Source of the DNA: a virus
IMG/VR virus record: IMGVR_UViG_3300005578_000207
Coordinates: 1 to 35,465 of that record
DNA length: 35,465 nt
Reading direction: 5' to 3' (one strand)
The notes under the pieces are model-generated. The model did not search any database and was not told the DNA's origin. It saw nothing but the letters and a program-made list of their open reading frames with translations. The position numbers and the translations under genes are program-made. Positions 24,288 to 30,617 of this stretch are shown here, in pieces. How positions within the stretch are numbered: position 1 is the first letter of the stretch; each line of letters begins with the position of its first letter.

Positions 24288-24715
24288 TACAGCGCCTTTC
24301 CTTTGAGCAGCTCCATCAGCAGCTCAACCTTCTTCTCGGCTGCCTCACGACGCTCACGTTCGGCGTCGCGCTCGCGCTCGGCGTCCGATTTGATCTGAAC
24401 GAGCGTGCACCCGAGCTGATACGCCATCCACTCGGCGTACACGCGATTCCCGACGATCTGGCAGAACGCGGCAAGCTGATCGGCCTGCAGCGTTGCGTCG
24501 CCTTTCTTCATGCGCGAGAAGTAGCCGGCGTCGAGTCCCAACGCCAGGTAGATCTCTTTGTCCTCAAGGCCGGATGACGTGCAGGCGAGCGTGAATGCCG
24601 CGCCGGCGGTCTTCTGCCGATGCACCATCTCCACCGGCACGCTGTTCGGTTCTGCGCATCGCGTCAGGGACAACTCGCCCTGTTCGACAACCCGGCTCAA
24701 TGCTTTTGACGCCAC
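24287..24715 (-). CDS. HTH transcription regulator in the cII position
   Basis: 142 residues from a GTG at 24715 with GGGGG eight bases upstream; an ATG at 24628 is the alternative. Residues ~48-80 (DKEIYLALGLDAGYFSRMKK, then GDATLQADQLAAFCQIVGN) form a Cro/CII-like helix-turn-helix. The C-terminal ~35 residues are a charged coiled coil (KSDAERERDAERERREAAEK) ending in a Leu-rich helix suited to oligomerisation. Position after cro and a terminator, and before the initiator gene, equals lambda cII. Whether it activates a lysogeny promoter is not shown by sequence. Confidence 0.6.
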   Translation of the reverse strand: MASKALSRVVEQGELSLTRCAEPNSVPVEMVHRQKTAGAAFTLACTSSGLEDKEIYLALGLDAGYFSRMKKGDATLQADQLAAFCQIVGNRVYAEWMAYQLGCTLVQIKSDAERERDAERERREAAEKKVELLMELLKGKAL

Positions 24716-24736
24716 TTGACTAACCCCCAGAGCTAC

Positions 24737-24761
24737 AAAAAAGCGATGCTCAAGGCATCGC
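24737..24761 (-). terminator. Intrinsic terminator between cro-like and cII-position genes
   Basis: On the minus strand GCGATGC-CTTGA-GCATCGC is a perfect 7-bp stem followed by six T. It lies 15 bases after the cro-like stop and 21 bases before the next start, matching lambda tR1. Replication genes would need antitermination or read-through. Confidence 0.85.
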
Positions 24762-24776
24762 GAGAGTGGCTACCGA

Positions 24777-24989
24777 TTAAGCGGCGGCCTGCTCGGTATG
24801 AGGCTCAGGAACGAAGCCGGCGGGCAGCGCTTTACCGAGGCGGATTGCAGCGCCAACGACGGTATCGGTCTGCTTTTGGTCGAGTTCATCCGGCCATTGA
24901 GAGATGCGCCCGCGGCTCAGGCCGACTGCGCGACCGAGTTCCGCACCGCTGCCGAAAAGATCGATGGCCTGCTTTTTGGTCATGAACAT
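24777..24989 (-). CDS. Cro-like repressor
   Basis: 70 residues with a complete helix-turn-helix: KKQAIDLFGSGAELGRAVGL then SRGRISQWPDELDQ, typical of small Cro/YdaS-type DNA-binding proteins. It starts at the ATG at 24989 or at the second ATG at 24983. It is divergently placed to the CI-like gene across the operator region and is the first gene of the leftward early transcript. It would bind the same operators and favour lytic growth. A terminator follows directly. Confidence 0.85.
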   Translation of the reverse strand: MFMTKKQAIDLFGSGAELGRAVGLSRGRISQWPDELDQKQTDTVVGAAIRLGKALPAGFVPEPHTEQAAA

Positions 24990-25001
24990 GTCTGATCCAC
25001 G

Positions 25002-25032
25002 TGTATAGCGAACTAGACAAATGGTATGTCAA
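25002..25032 (-). promoter_or_regulatory. Candidate early promoter for cro-like operon (PR equivalent)
   Basis: On the minus strand a perfect TTGACA (25032-25027) lies in operator 2, and TATACA (25007-25002) lies in operator 1, with a 19-bp spacer. The long spacer makes the -10 assignment uncertain, but both elements would be covered by bound repressor. Confidence 0.5.
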
Positions 25033-25068
25033 GCAACCTAAACAATCAAGCGGTTAGTCTGCTATACA
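25002..25068. promoter_or_regulatory. Three tandem 18-bp operators (oR equivalent)
   Basis: Three sites share arms of 7 bp around a 4-bp centre: TGTATAG-CGAA-CTAGACA (25002-25019), TGTCAAG-CAAC-CTAAACA (25027-25044) and CGGTTAG-TCTG-CTATACA (25051-25068). The consensus is TGTNNAG-N4-CTNNACA, and the left arm of the third is the most degenerate. Centres are 25 and 24 bp apart, close to the lambda oR spacing of 23-24 bp. The last site ends at the A of the CI-like start codon. Binding by CI and Cro is inferred. Confidence 0.8.
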
Positions 25069-25736
25069 TGAAATCGCTAGCAGATCGCCTTCGGGCAGCC
25101 CTGGAAGACGCAGGGATAAATCAGTCGGAATTGGCCCGGCGCGTGGGTATTACGCGCGGCGCGGTGTCGCTCTGGATGAAAGGTGGCACCACAGACTTGG
25201 CCGGCGAAAACCTCGTCAAAGCGGCGCAGGTGCTTGATGTGTCGGCAAACTGGTTGTCGACCGGTCGCGGCAAGATGAAGGCTTCGCCGGTAACCGAGGT
25301 TTCGCTTGACGAGAATCCAGACTACCCGGCCATCAAGCGAGTGCGGATCAAGATTTCGGGCGGCATCACGGGTTTTGGTGTGGAACCGCTTGAGGACGAG
25401 CACGCGCCCATCGTGTTTCACCGCTCGTGGTACGAACGGCGCGGATTCAAGCCGGAAAAGCTGCTCGCCATCAAGGTGAAGGGCGCAAGCATGGAAACCG
25501 GCCTATATGACGGCGATTGGGTTGTCGTCAACACTGCGGATACAGATCCGAAGGAAGGCGAAACCTTCGCGGTGAACTATGAGGGAGAGGCGGTCATAAA
25601 GCGCCTGTTCAAAGTCGACGGCGCATGGGTGGCGGCATCAGACAACCCGGACAAACGGATCTATCGCGACCGGCCGTTGAACGGGGATTCCTTCATCATC
25701 GGAAGGGTCGTGCACAAGCAGAGCGAGAGGATCTAA
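25068..25736 (+). CDS. CI-like repressor with S24 peptidase domain
   Basis: 222 residues from the ATG at 25068. A longer start at 25026 would place operators 2 and 3 inside the gene and is rejected. Residues ~5-40 are a helix-turn-helix (INQSELARRVGITRGAVSLW). The C-terminal half is an S24/LexA-type autopeptidase with Ser141 in VKGASMETGLYDGDWVVV and Lys178 in GEAVIKRL. It keeps the prophage silent and is normally cleaved on RecA activation. The usual Ala-Gly cleavage pair seems to be Gly98-Gly99 (KISGGITGFG). No clear ribosome-binding site is seen before the ATG, so translation may be weak or from a short leader. A terminator follows. Confidence 0.9.
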   Translation: MKSLADRLRAALEDAGINQSELARRVGITRGAVSLWMKGGTTDLAGENLVKAAQVLDVSANWLSTGRGKMKASPVTEVSLDENPDYPAIKRVRIKISGGITGFGVEPLEDEHAPIVFHRSWYERRGFKPEKLLAIKVKGASMETGLYDGDWVVVNTADTDPKEGETFAVNYEGEAVIKRLFKVDGAWVAASDNPDKRIYRDRPLNGDSFIIGRVVHKQSERI

Positions 25737-25746
25737 GAACCAAGCG

Positions 25747-25769
25747 GCCCGCTCCATGCGGGCTTTTTT
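25747..25769 (+). terminator. Intrinsic terminator of the CI-like gene
   Basis: GCCCGC-TCCAT-GCGGGC forms a perfect 6-bp stem followed by six T. It lies 11 bases after the CI-like stop and insulates the downstream early promoter. Confidence 0.9.
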
Positions 25770-25779
25770 GTGCCCATGA

Positions 25780-25830
25780 TGTATAGCGTGCTTGACATCT
25801 GTTTCAGCAGAGTGTTTAATGCACTCAACA
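25780..25830. promoter_or_regulatory. Two operators of the same design (oL equivalent)
   Basis: TGTATAG-CGTG-CTTGACA (25780-25797) and TGTTTAA-TGCA-CTCAACA (25813-25830) follow the same 7-4-7 plan as the three sites upstream of the repressor gene. The first shares nine bases (TGTATAGCG) with operator 1. One covers the -35 and the other the -10 and start point of the plus-strand early promoter, so repressor binding would block it. Confidence 0.75.
25792..25820 (+). promoter_or_regulatory. Early left-operon promoter (PL equivalent)
   Basis: TTGACA (25792-25797), a 17-bp spacer and TTTAAT (25815-25820) form a near-consensus sigma-70 promoter, with a start near 25827. It follows the repressor terminator and precedes the first plus-strand early gene at 25854. 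Both elements are inside operators. Confidence 0.8.
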
Positions 25831-25853
25831 CAACGCACTCGGCGGAGTCAGAA

Positions 25854-26180
25854 ATGCCCACCACCCAAACCGCAGATCAAGCCCTGGCCCAACAGCCGCA
25901 ACTCGTCGCTGACAAGCGCATGGAAAAGCTGGGGACCGTGCATTACGGCGACCTGCTGGTCGACCTGCACGGCGTAAATGACCGCGGTGAAGTGGATCTG
26001 TGGGCCGTGACGCTGGCGGATACGTCCGTGACGCTGGAAAGCCTGATCGACGGCGATTCGTGGGACGAGCTGCAGCAGGAAGCACAAGACATCGCTGACG
26101 GCATGCGCTCGCCGTATCCGGCAGCAGATGACTACCGCGCCGAAGTGCAGCGCGAACGTGCCATGGGGCTCGCAGCATGA
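25854..26180 (+). CDS. First early-operon protein, unknown
   Basis: 108 residues from the ATG at 25854, with GGAG six bases upstream; a longer frame from 25770 would include the promoter and is rejected. Acidic, with GTVHYGDLLVDLHGVNDRGE, VDLWAVTLADTSVTLESLID and a C-terminal DDYRAEVQRERAMGLAA. In lambda this place holds the antiterminator N, which is Arg-rich; this protein is acidic and does not look like N. No domain recognised. Confidence 0.6.
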   Translation: MPTTQTADQALAQQPQLVADKRMEKLGTVHYGDLLVDLHGVNDRGEVDLWAVTLADTSVTLESLIDGDSWDELQQEAQDIADGMRSPYPAADDYRAEVQRERAMGLAA

Positions 26181-26281
26181 GTGCCGCCATCGCATGCCTG
26201 CTGCTGTGGGGCGTCGCGTCACTCGCGGCGCTGGGCTGGTGGGGCTACAGCATCTACCGCACTGATCGGGGTGAGCAATGA
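26177..26281 (+). CDS. 34-residue single-TM protein
   Basis: Begins at an ATGA overlap with the previous gene and ends at another ATGA. The sequence MSAAIACLLLWGVASLAALG then WWGYSIYRTDRGEQ has one membrane segment (about residues 4-26) and a short charged tail. Too short for common length cut-offs, but coupled on both sides. The function is unknown; tiny early membrane proteins of phages can act in exclusion of other phages. Confidence 0.6.
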   Translation: MSAAIACLLLWGVASLAALGWWGYSIYRTDRGEQ

Positions 26282-26430
26282 GCGCGCTACTGATCAAGAT
26301 CGGCGCAGCGCTGTTTGTGCTGTCGCTGATTGGTGCAGCACTGGGCGTGGTGATGGCGCTGCTGATCGCGCCTACGGAAGTGGAAACGCAAGACGACGAA
26401 GACGAGCGCGCGCAGAAGCGGCGCTACTGA
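26278..26430 (+). CDS. 50-residue single-TM protein with charged tail
   Basis: Starts at the ATGA overlap with the 34-residue gene. MSALLIKIGAALFVLSLIGA and ALGVVMALLIAP form one long or two short membrane segments, followed by an acidic then basic tail (ETQDDEDERAQKRRY). The function is unknown. It is the second of four small membrane proteins in this operon. Confidence 0.6.
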   Translation: MSALLIKIGAALFVLSLIGAALGVVMALLIAPTEVETQDDEDERAQKRRY

Positions 26431-26443
26431 TGAGGGGATGGTG

Positions 26444-26602
26444 ATGACGCTGCAAGAGCAGGGATTCAGGTTCTACGCAAGTCCAGATCGAAACAAGTAC
26501 CGCTGGATTCATCCAGACGAAAAGGCGGCTCACTACGAAGACTGGATCGACTGCACGGACATGAGCGACGACGAACTCGCGGCTTTTACCAAAACTGCCT
26601 AA
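26444..26602 (+). CDS. 52-residue acidic protein, unknown
   Basis: ATG at 26444 with GAGGGG six bases upstream; an ATG two codons earlier is too close to that site. The protein (MTLQEQGFRFYASPDRNKYR, WIHPDEKAAHYEDWID, then CTDMSDDELAAFTKTA) is soluble, acidic and aromatic-rich. It is not recognised, but the clean start and operon position support it. Confidence 0.5.
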   Translation: MTLQEQGFRFYASPDRNKYRWIHPDEKAAHYEDWIDCTDMSDDELAAFTKTA

Positions 26603-26634
26603 CCGCCGCCACTGAACAACCAGCAGGGGATGAG

Positions 26635-26916
26635 ATGAGCGACACGAGCACGAAAGAGCGCGGCCCACGGGACGATTGGCATAGGCCAAACCATCCCGGG
26701 AAAGATGGGGCTGGCGAAGCAGCCAAAGCAGGGCAAGCTCCGAACCGATTTTCCATCGACGACGTAATCACTGCGATGAAGAAGCACGAAGACTTCTTCG
26801 GTGACAAGGAGACGGCGATTGATTTCCGCGCCAGCGTTGTGCGCGATCTGATCAGCCTGCAAATCGAACGCGAAGGCGAACAGTCGTCAGTTGACGACGA
26901 CCTTTTCCCCATCTGA
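26635..26916 (+). CDS. Hypothetical protein
   Basis: 93 residues. The first ~35 residues are polar and probably disordered (TKERGPRDDWHRPNHPGKDG). The rest is a helical domain (SIDDVITAMKKHEDFFGDKE, then IDFRASVVRDLISLQIEREG). The ATG at 26635 follows AGGGG. No family recognised. Soluble, cytoplasmic. Confidence 0.55.
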   Translation: MSDTSTKERGPRDDWHRPNHPGKDGAGEAAKAGQAPNRFSIDDVITAMKKHEDFFGDKETAIDFRASVVRDLISLQIEREGEQSSVDDDLFPI

Positions 26917-26933
26917 CCTCCAAGGAGCCAGCA

Positions 26934-27119
26934 ATGCGTGTATCCGACACCGAAGCCGCGCAGCGCGTGGCAGACAACGACAACTTGGTGGGGGAGTTGG
27001 TGGAGGCGTTGCGCGACGCCGTTTCTGCCGCTGAGAAAGCAACGTCTGGCGTTGTGCGAATCGACTGGCTTAAAAACGCCCGCGCCGTCCTCGCCAAAGC
27101 CCAAGGAGCGCAGCAATGA
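26934..27119 (+). CDS. 61-residue helical protein, unknown
   Basis: Preceded by GGAG six bases before the ATG. The sequence (NDNLVGELVEALRDAVSAAE, then IDWLKNARAVLAKAQGAQQ) is two amphipathic helices. I recall similar small phage proteins with this LVEALRDAV..AE.....ID......AR..LAKA pattern, without a function. It ends in an ATGA overlap with the next short membrane protein. Confidence 0.55.
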   Translation: MRVSDTEAAQRVADNDNLVGELVEALRDAVSAAEKATSGVVRIDWLKNARAVLAKAQGAQQ

Positions 27120-27235
27120 CCCCGTTCGAACGCTACGAATACCAGCGTCGCAACCGGCGCGTGCTGTACGCGATCTTCGCTGGCGTGGTGGTGGCCGCCG
27201 CTGCACTGAGCATGCTGCAAGGGGCGCTGTCATGA
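27116..27235 (+). CDS. 39-residue single-TM protein
   Basis: Starts at an ATGA overlap and ends in one. A basic N-terminus (MTPFERYEYQRRNRRV) is followed by one membrane segment (LYAIFAGVVVAAAALSMLQG). The basic residues before the segment predict a cytoplasmic N-terminus. The function is unknown. Confidence 0.6.
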   Translation: MTPFERYEYQRRNRRVLYAIFAGVVVAAAALSMLQGALS

Positions 27236-27336
27236 AAGAGCGTGCGCTGGATGTGTTCTGCATGTTCCTCGTTGGCGTCGGAGTCGGCACCACGTGGTTT
27301 CTCGTCTACGAATTTCGTTCGGTGATCCTGCCATGA
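27232..27336 (+). CDS. 34-residue single-TM protein
   Basis: Starts at an ATGA overlap and ends one base pair pattern later in another (ATGA with the nuclease gene). MKERALDVFCMFLVGVGVGT then TWFLVYEFRSVILP contains one membrane segment (about 7-26). The function is unknown. Fourth small membrane protein of the operon. Confidence 0.6.
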   Translation: MKERALDVFCMFLVGVGVGTTWFLVYEFRSVILP

Positions 27337-28196
27337 CTCAATTTCGTGTCCAAGACTGGATCGGTCTGCGCTACGGCGAGTCGATCGAGAACTACCACGC
27401 TGACAAGACGGCGATCAGCAAGAGCGGTCTGGATCAGATCGCGCAGGCGCCGTTCATCTACTACGCGCGCTCTCTTGATCCGCTGCGGCCACCAGAGCCG
27501 GAAAGGGCCGGCCAGCTTGAGGGCAACCTTGCACACTGCGCAACGCTTGAACCGGATGAGTTCGACAAACGCTATGTCGTGGGCCCGGATGTCCTGCGTA
27601 GCACGAAAGTGTGGAAAGAGTTTGCCGAAGAGCATGCAGACCGCATTGCCATCAAGCCGCATCAGTACGAAACCGCATGGCGCCAAGGCGATTCGATTCG
27701 CCTGCTTCCAGAGATTCGCGAGGCGTTGAAGACTGGCTATGCCGAAGTCTCGGCGCGCTGGGTTGATCCTGAAACTGGCGTGCGCTGCCGTTGCCGTCCT
27801 GACTTTGTGCATCCGACCGGCAGTAGAACCGTGAAGCTAATCGACGTGAAGACCTACAGCAATGCGTCGGCCGAAGAGTTCAAGCACCAAGTAGCGCGCA
27901 AGGCGTACCACGTGCAGGACTCGTTCTACAGCGACGGTTACGCGATCGCCTCGGGTAAGAAGGTCGAAGAGTTCGTCTTCGTCGTCGTGGAAACCGAGTG
28001 GCCATTTGCCGCGGCGGCTTACACGCTCGGCAAGGATAGCCGCGAGGAAGGTTATTTCGAATACCGCCGGCTGCTGGACATCTACGAGCGCTGCATGCGC
28101 AACAACGTATGGCCAGGCTATGCGGATAAGACCACCGAAATCGACATGCCGCAGTATGCCTTTACACCTCAAGAAGTGGAGTTCAACTATGTCTGA
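27333..28196 (+). CDS. PD-(D/E)XK exonuclease-like protein (RecE/RecB-type)
   Basis: 287 residues from the ATG at 27333 (ATGA overlap). The start of the domain (DKTAISKSGLDQIAQAPFIY) is typical of phage PD-(D/E)XK proteins of the DUF3799/RecE C-terminal type. Catalytic residues are visible: Asp157 (CRPDF), then LIDVKT with Asp171 and Lys173, and Gln195/Tyr199 in YHVQDSFYSDGY, the RecB-type motif III. Such enzymes resect double-stranded DNA ends for annealing-type recombination. The next two genes are probable partners. Lambda has exo and bet in the same early-left place. Confidence 0.8.
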   Translation: MTQFRVQDWIGLRYGESIENYHADKTAISKSGLDQIAQAPFIYYARSLDPLRPPEPERAGQLEGNLAHCATLEPDEFDKRYVVGPDVLRSTKVWKEFAEEHADRIAIKPHQYETAWRQGDSIRLLPEIREALKTGYAEVSARWVDPETGVRCRCRPDFVHPTGSRTVKLIDVKTYSNASAEEFKHQVARKAYHVQDSFYSDGYAIASGKKVEEFVFVVVETEWPFAAAAYTLGKDSREEGYFEYRRLLDIYERCMRNNVWPGYADKTTEIDMPQYAFTPQEVEFNYV

Positions 28197-28785
28197 CGTG
28201 ACCGACCTGCGCGGCACCATCGTGCCGAAGTCGGACCAGCTCAACGCAGAGCAATTGCTGGCCGGCGACATGACCATCACCGTGACCGACGTGCGCATGG
28301 GCAGCGAAGACCAGCCCGTGATCCTGCACTACGAGAACGATCAGGGGCGCCCATACAAGCCGTGCAAGACGATGCGCAAGCTGCTGATCTTCGCGTGGGG
28401 AGAGGATGGGCGCCGCTGGGTCGGCAAGTCGATGACGCTCTACAACGACCAGCAAGTGCGCTTCGGTGGAATGACCGTAGGTGGCATCCGCATCAGCCAC
28501 CTAAGCCACATCGACCGCGAGATCAGCGTGTCGCTGACGGCCACCAAAGGCAAGAAGGCGCAGCACAACATCCTGCCGCTGGAGATGGTGACGCTTGCTG
28601 ACGTGCTCGCCACCATCGCTGCAGCCACTGACCGCAACGGCATGAACGCAGCCAAAGTCAAGGCAATGCAGCTCATCGAAGAGAACGACATCAAGGAAGC
28701 GCAGGCCGCATACAACGCGCGCATGAAGGAATTGCGCGGCGCGGCAACGCAAAGCGCTACTACCGAATCCGACGAGCAATCCTAA
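28189..28785 (+). CDS. Recombination-associated protein, unknown fold
   Basis: 198 residues from the ATG at 28189, overlapping the nuclease stop by eight bases. The visible core is VILHYENDQGRPYKPCKTMR, then KLLIFAWGEDGRRWVGKSMT, LYNDQQVRFGGMTVGGIRIS and HLSHIDREISVSLTATKGKK. I recall this core in many phages beside PD-(D/E)XK nucleases and sometimes annealing proteins. The beta-rich pattern fits an OB-like domain, so single-strand binding or nuclease partnering is possible. The C-terminal ~50 residues are helical. No firm function. A terminator follows. Confidence 0.6.
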   Translation: MSDVTDLRGTIVPKSDQLNAEQLLAGDMTITVTDVRMGSEDQPVILHYENDQGRPYKPCKTMRKLLIFAWGEDGRRWVGKSMTLYNDQQVRFGGMTVGGIRISHLSHIDREISVSLTATKGKKAQHNILPLEMVTLADVLATIAAATDRNGMNAAKVKAMQLIEENDIKEAQAAYNARMKELRGAATQSATTESDEQS

Positions 28786-28794
28786 TCCCCCCTT

Positions 28795-28829
28795 GGGCGG
28801 CGAATTCCCTGTCGGCGCCGCCCCTTTTT
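28795..28829 (+). terminator. Intrinsic terminator within the early-left operon
   Basis: GGGCGGCG (28795-28802) pairs with CGCCGCCC (28816-28823) across a 13-nt loop, followed by C and five T. It lies between two genes of the same direction with no obvious new promoter, so downstream genes would depend on read-through or antitermination. Confidence 0.7.
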
Positions 28830-28853
28830 ATTCCCCAGCCAGAGAGGCCATCC

Positions 28854-29366
28854 ATGTTTGAGTTGTCCAATCAGAAAGCCAAGCTCGACAGCGTGAACGC
28901 GCGCGCTGAGATCCACGGCGAAGAGCGCAAGCCCGCGTTCGACCTGAAATTCACCGTGCCGATGGGCAATGAGTGCCTGGCGTTCTTCGCACCCGAGCTG
29001 CGCAGTTGTCTCTACAAGAAGTCGGATGCCCAAGGCGAGCTCATCGACGAAGACCGCGAGAGCGCATTGCGCTTCCCGAAGATGGGCAGCTTCAAATGGG
29101 ATTGGGAGGGCGTGGGCTACACGCTGACGATTCCCTACGGCATTGGAGGTAGCAGCGACATCGTGGTCGACGGCATCAACATCAACGGCTTCCGCATAAC
29201 GCCTCAAGAAGGCGGCACGGTGTTGGTCACGTTCCGCGCTATCGCGCACCTCGACGAGAAGGTGGTGGGCCCGTTGTGCTCGCTGATTCAGCGCGAAACC
29301 GAGATCAGCATCGAACCGCCGCCGCCTCAAAACGTGCAGGAACTGTTCGGAGAGCAAGCGGCATGA
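28854..29366 (+). CDS. Recombination-region protein, unknown
   Basis: 170 residues, mostly beta: LSNQKAKLDSVNARAEIHGE, KPAFDLKFTVPMGNECLAFF, then SSDIVVDGININGFRITPQE and GTVLVTFRAIAHLDEKVVGP. It ends in a Pro-rich acidic tail (EISIEPPPPQNVQELFG) with an EEF-like hydrophobic/acidic end, as in single-strand-binding proteins. I recall homologues in phages near exonuclease genes. It may be an SSB-like partner, but this is inference. Good start, 25 bases after the terminator. Confidence 0.55.
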   Translation: MFELSNQKAKLDSVNARAEIHGEERKPAFDLKFTVPMGNECLAFFAPELRSCLYKKSDAQGELIDEDRESALRFPKMGSFKWDWEGVGYTLTIPYGIGGSSDIVVDGININGFRITPQEGGTVLVTFRAIAHLDEKVVGPLCSLIQRETEISIEPPPPQNVQELFGEQAA

Positions 29367-29761
29367 GCACGCGCGGCCACAACCTTATCGAGCGCAACCG
29401 ACGCTTGCGCGAGGATTCCGAACAGAAGGTCATGGCCGCGCTGCTGGCGGCATCGCCCGGCGGCCTGACGATCTCCGAACTCATGGCCATCACTGGGCTG
29501 TCAGAAGGCGGCATGCGCAAACGCATTCAGGCGCTACGTGGTGAGCGCAGGGCACGCGTGTGCGACTTCCGCGAGCTGCCGAACGTGACGGTGGAAGCGT
29601 GGGGCTTGGGCAGTGCTCCAAGCATGACGCTCAAGGAATGGATGGCCAAGCGAGCGGAGACGGACGCGGAACAGGCGATGTGCGAAGACATTCTTCGCAA
29701 TCACGCTTGTTGGATGAAGAAGTGGACGGCGCGCAGGGATGCCGCCGCTGCTTGGCTTTGA
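29363..29761 (+). CDS. Winged-helix DNA-binding protein
   Basis: 132 residues from the ATG at 29363 (ATGA). Residues ~20-70 (SEQKVMAALLAASPGGLTIS, then ELMAITGLSEGGMRKRIQAL) form a MarR-like winged helix. The C-terminal part (SMTLKEWMAKRAETDAEQAM) is helical. A longer frame from 29276 overlaps the previous gene and is rejected. It could regulate the early operon or a recombination step. Confidence 0.6.
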   Translation: MSTRGHNLIERNRRLREDSEQKVMAALLAASPGGLTISELMAITGLSEGGMRKRIQALRGERRARVCDFRELPNVTVEAWGLGSAPSMTLKEWMAKRAETDAEQAMCEDILRNHACWMKKWTARRDAAAAWL

Positions 29762-29770
29762 GGGGAAGAT

Positions 29771-30196
29771 ATGGACAAGAACAACGGTTTGTTGCTGGTG
29801 CATAGCGGGGACTGCTGCCTGTGTGAACTCGGCATCCCCGCAAAAGCGAAAAGCGTTGACGGAAAAGACCTGCACACGGGAGACATCGTGATGCTTTCGC
29901 ACGGAATGTACGTGGGAACTGACGATGAAATGTGGACGCTTGATCCATGCCTGACCGCAGTTGTGAGCAATCAAATGCAATCCTTTGCTGATGGCAGCGT
30001 CAAGGTTGAAGCGCTGGACGCTGAACCGTATGTAATGGGCATCAAGAATTGCCGATTCAATCATCCCGAATGGCAAATCCACATGGTCAAGCCATACACC
30101 CATGTGGTTGAGGGCGAGCACTGGACTGCGTACGGGTTCAGCTACCGTAGGAACGAAGCGGCAGAAGCAGCTCTGCTGCGCGCACGGGAGCAATGA
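29771..30196 (+). CDS. Hypothetical protein with several Cys
   Basis: 141 residues with SGDCCLCELGIP near the N-terminus, then DLHTGDIVMLSHGMYVGTDD and a C-terminal Ala/Glu-rich helix. Cysteines at CCLC might bind a metal, but no matching second pair is evident. It starts after GAGGGG. The N-terminal beta pattern may be a small barrel. Function not recognised. Possibly a moron-type gene. Confidence 0.5.
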   Translation: MDKNNGLLLVHSGDCCLCELGIPAKAKSVDGKDLHTGDIVMLSHGMYVGTDDEMWTLDPCLTAVVSNQMQSFADGSVKVEALDAEPYVMGIKNCRFNHPEWQIHMVKPYTHVVEGEHWTAYGFSYRRNEAAEAALLRAREQ

Positions 30197-30197
30197 C

Positions 30198-30617
30198 ATG
30201 GACGAGAAGCAGACAGCAGCGCTGCGTGAGGTGTTTGAGCGGTGGGAAGTGAGCGAGAACGGATGGGATAAAGACGATCTTCGTCGCCATCCAGACGGCA
30301 TCTATCACAGCGCTCGTATTCATGAGGACTGGTCTTCATGGCTCGCCTGCTACCAGCACTTGGCCCCCCAATGGCAGCCGATTGAGACGGCGCCGAAGGA
30401 TCGACAAGTACTGTTTCTAGTTCCGGAATTCGGCGTCTATGCAGAAAGCCCATGGATCGGTGGATGGAGTCATTTGCATGAAGTGTGGACCTTGAAAACT
30501 CCATACGTCATAGAAGGAAAGGCTGTAATAGTCAACGACGTGCCAACCCCGACCCACTGGATGCCCCTACCCGCAGCACCGGACGCCGCCCGCGAACAGG
30601 AGAAGAAGACATGCTGA
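30198..30617 (+). CDS. DUF551-containing phage protein
   Basis: 139 residues from the ATG at 30198 with GGGAG upstream. A helical N-terminus (ALREVFERWEVSENGWDKDD) leads to the DUF551-type core: QWQPIETAPKDRQVLFLVPE then PTHWMPLPAAPDAA at the end. DUF551 proteins are common as small modules in phage early regions and have no known role. The stop overlaps the next start by seven bases. Confidence 0.65.
   Translation: MDEKQTAALREVFERWEVSENGWDKDDLRRHPDGIYHSARIHEDWSSWLACYQHLAPQWQPIETAPKDRQVLFLVPEFGVYAESPWIGGWSHLHEVWTLKTPYVIEGKAVIVNDVPTPTHWMPLPAAPDAAREQEKKTC

Noticed and set aside
25026-25067. Upstream start for the CI-like repressor
   Set aside because: It would put operators 2 and 3 in the coding region and adds 14 residues outside the HTH fold. 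The ATG at 25068 is the start used by the family layout.
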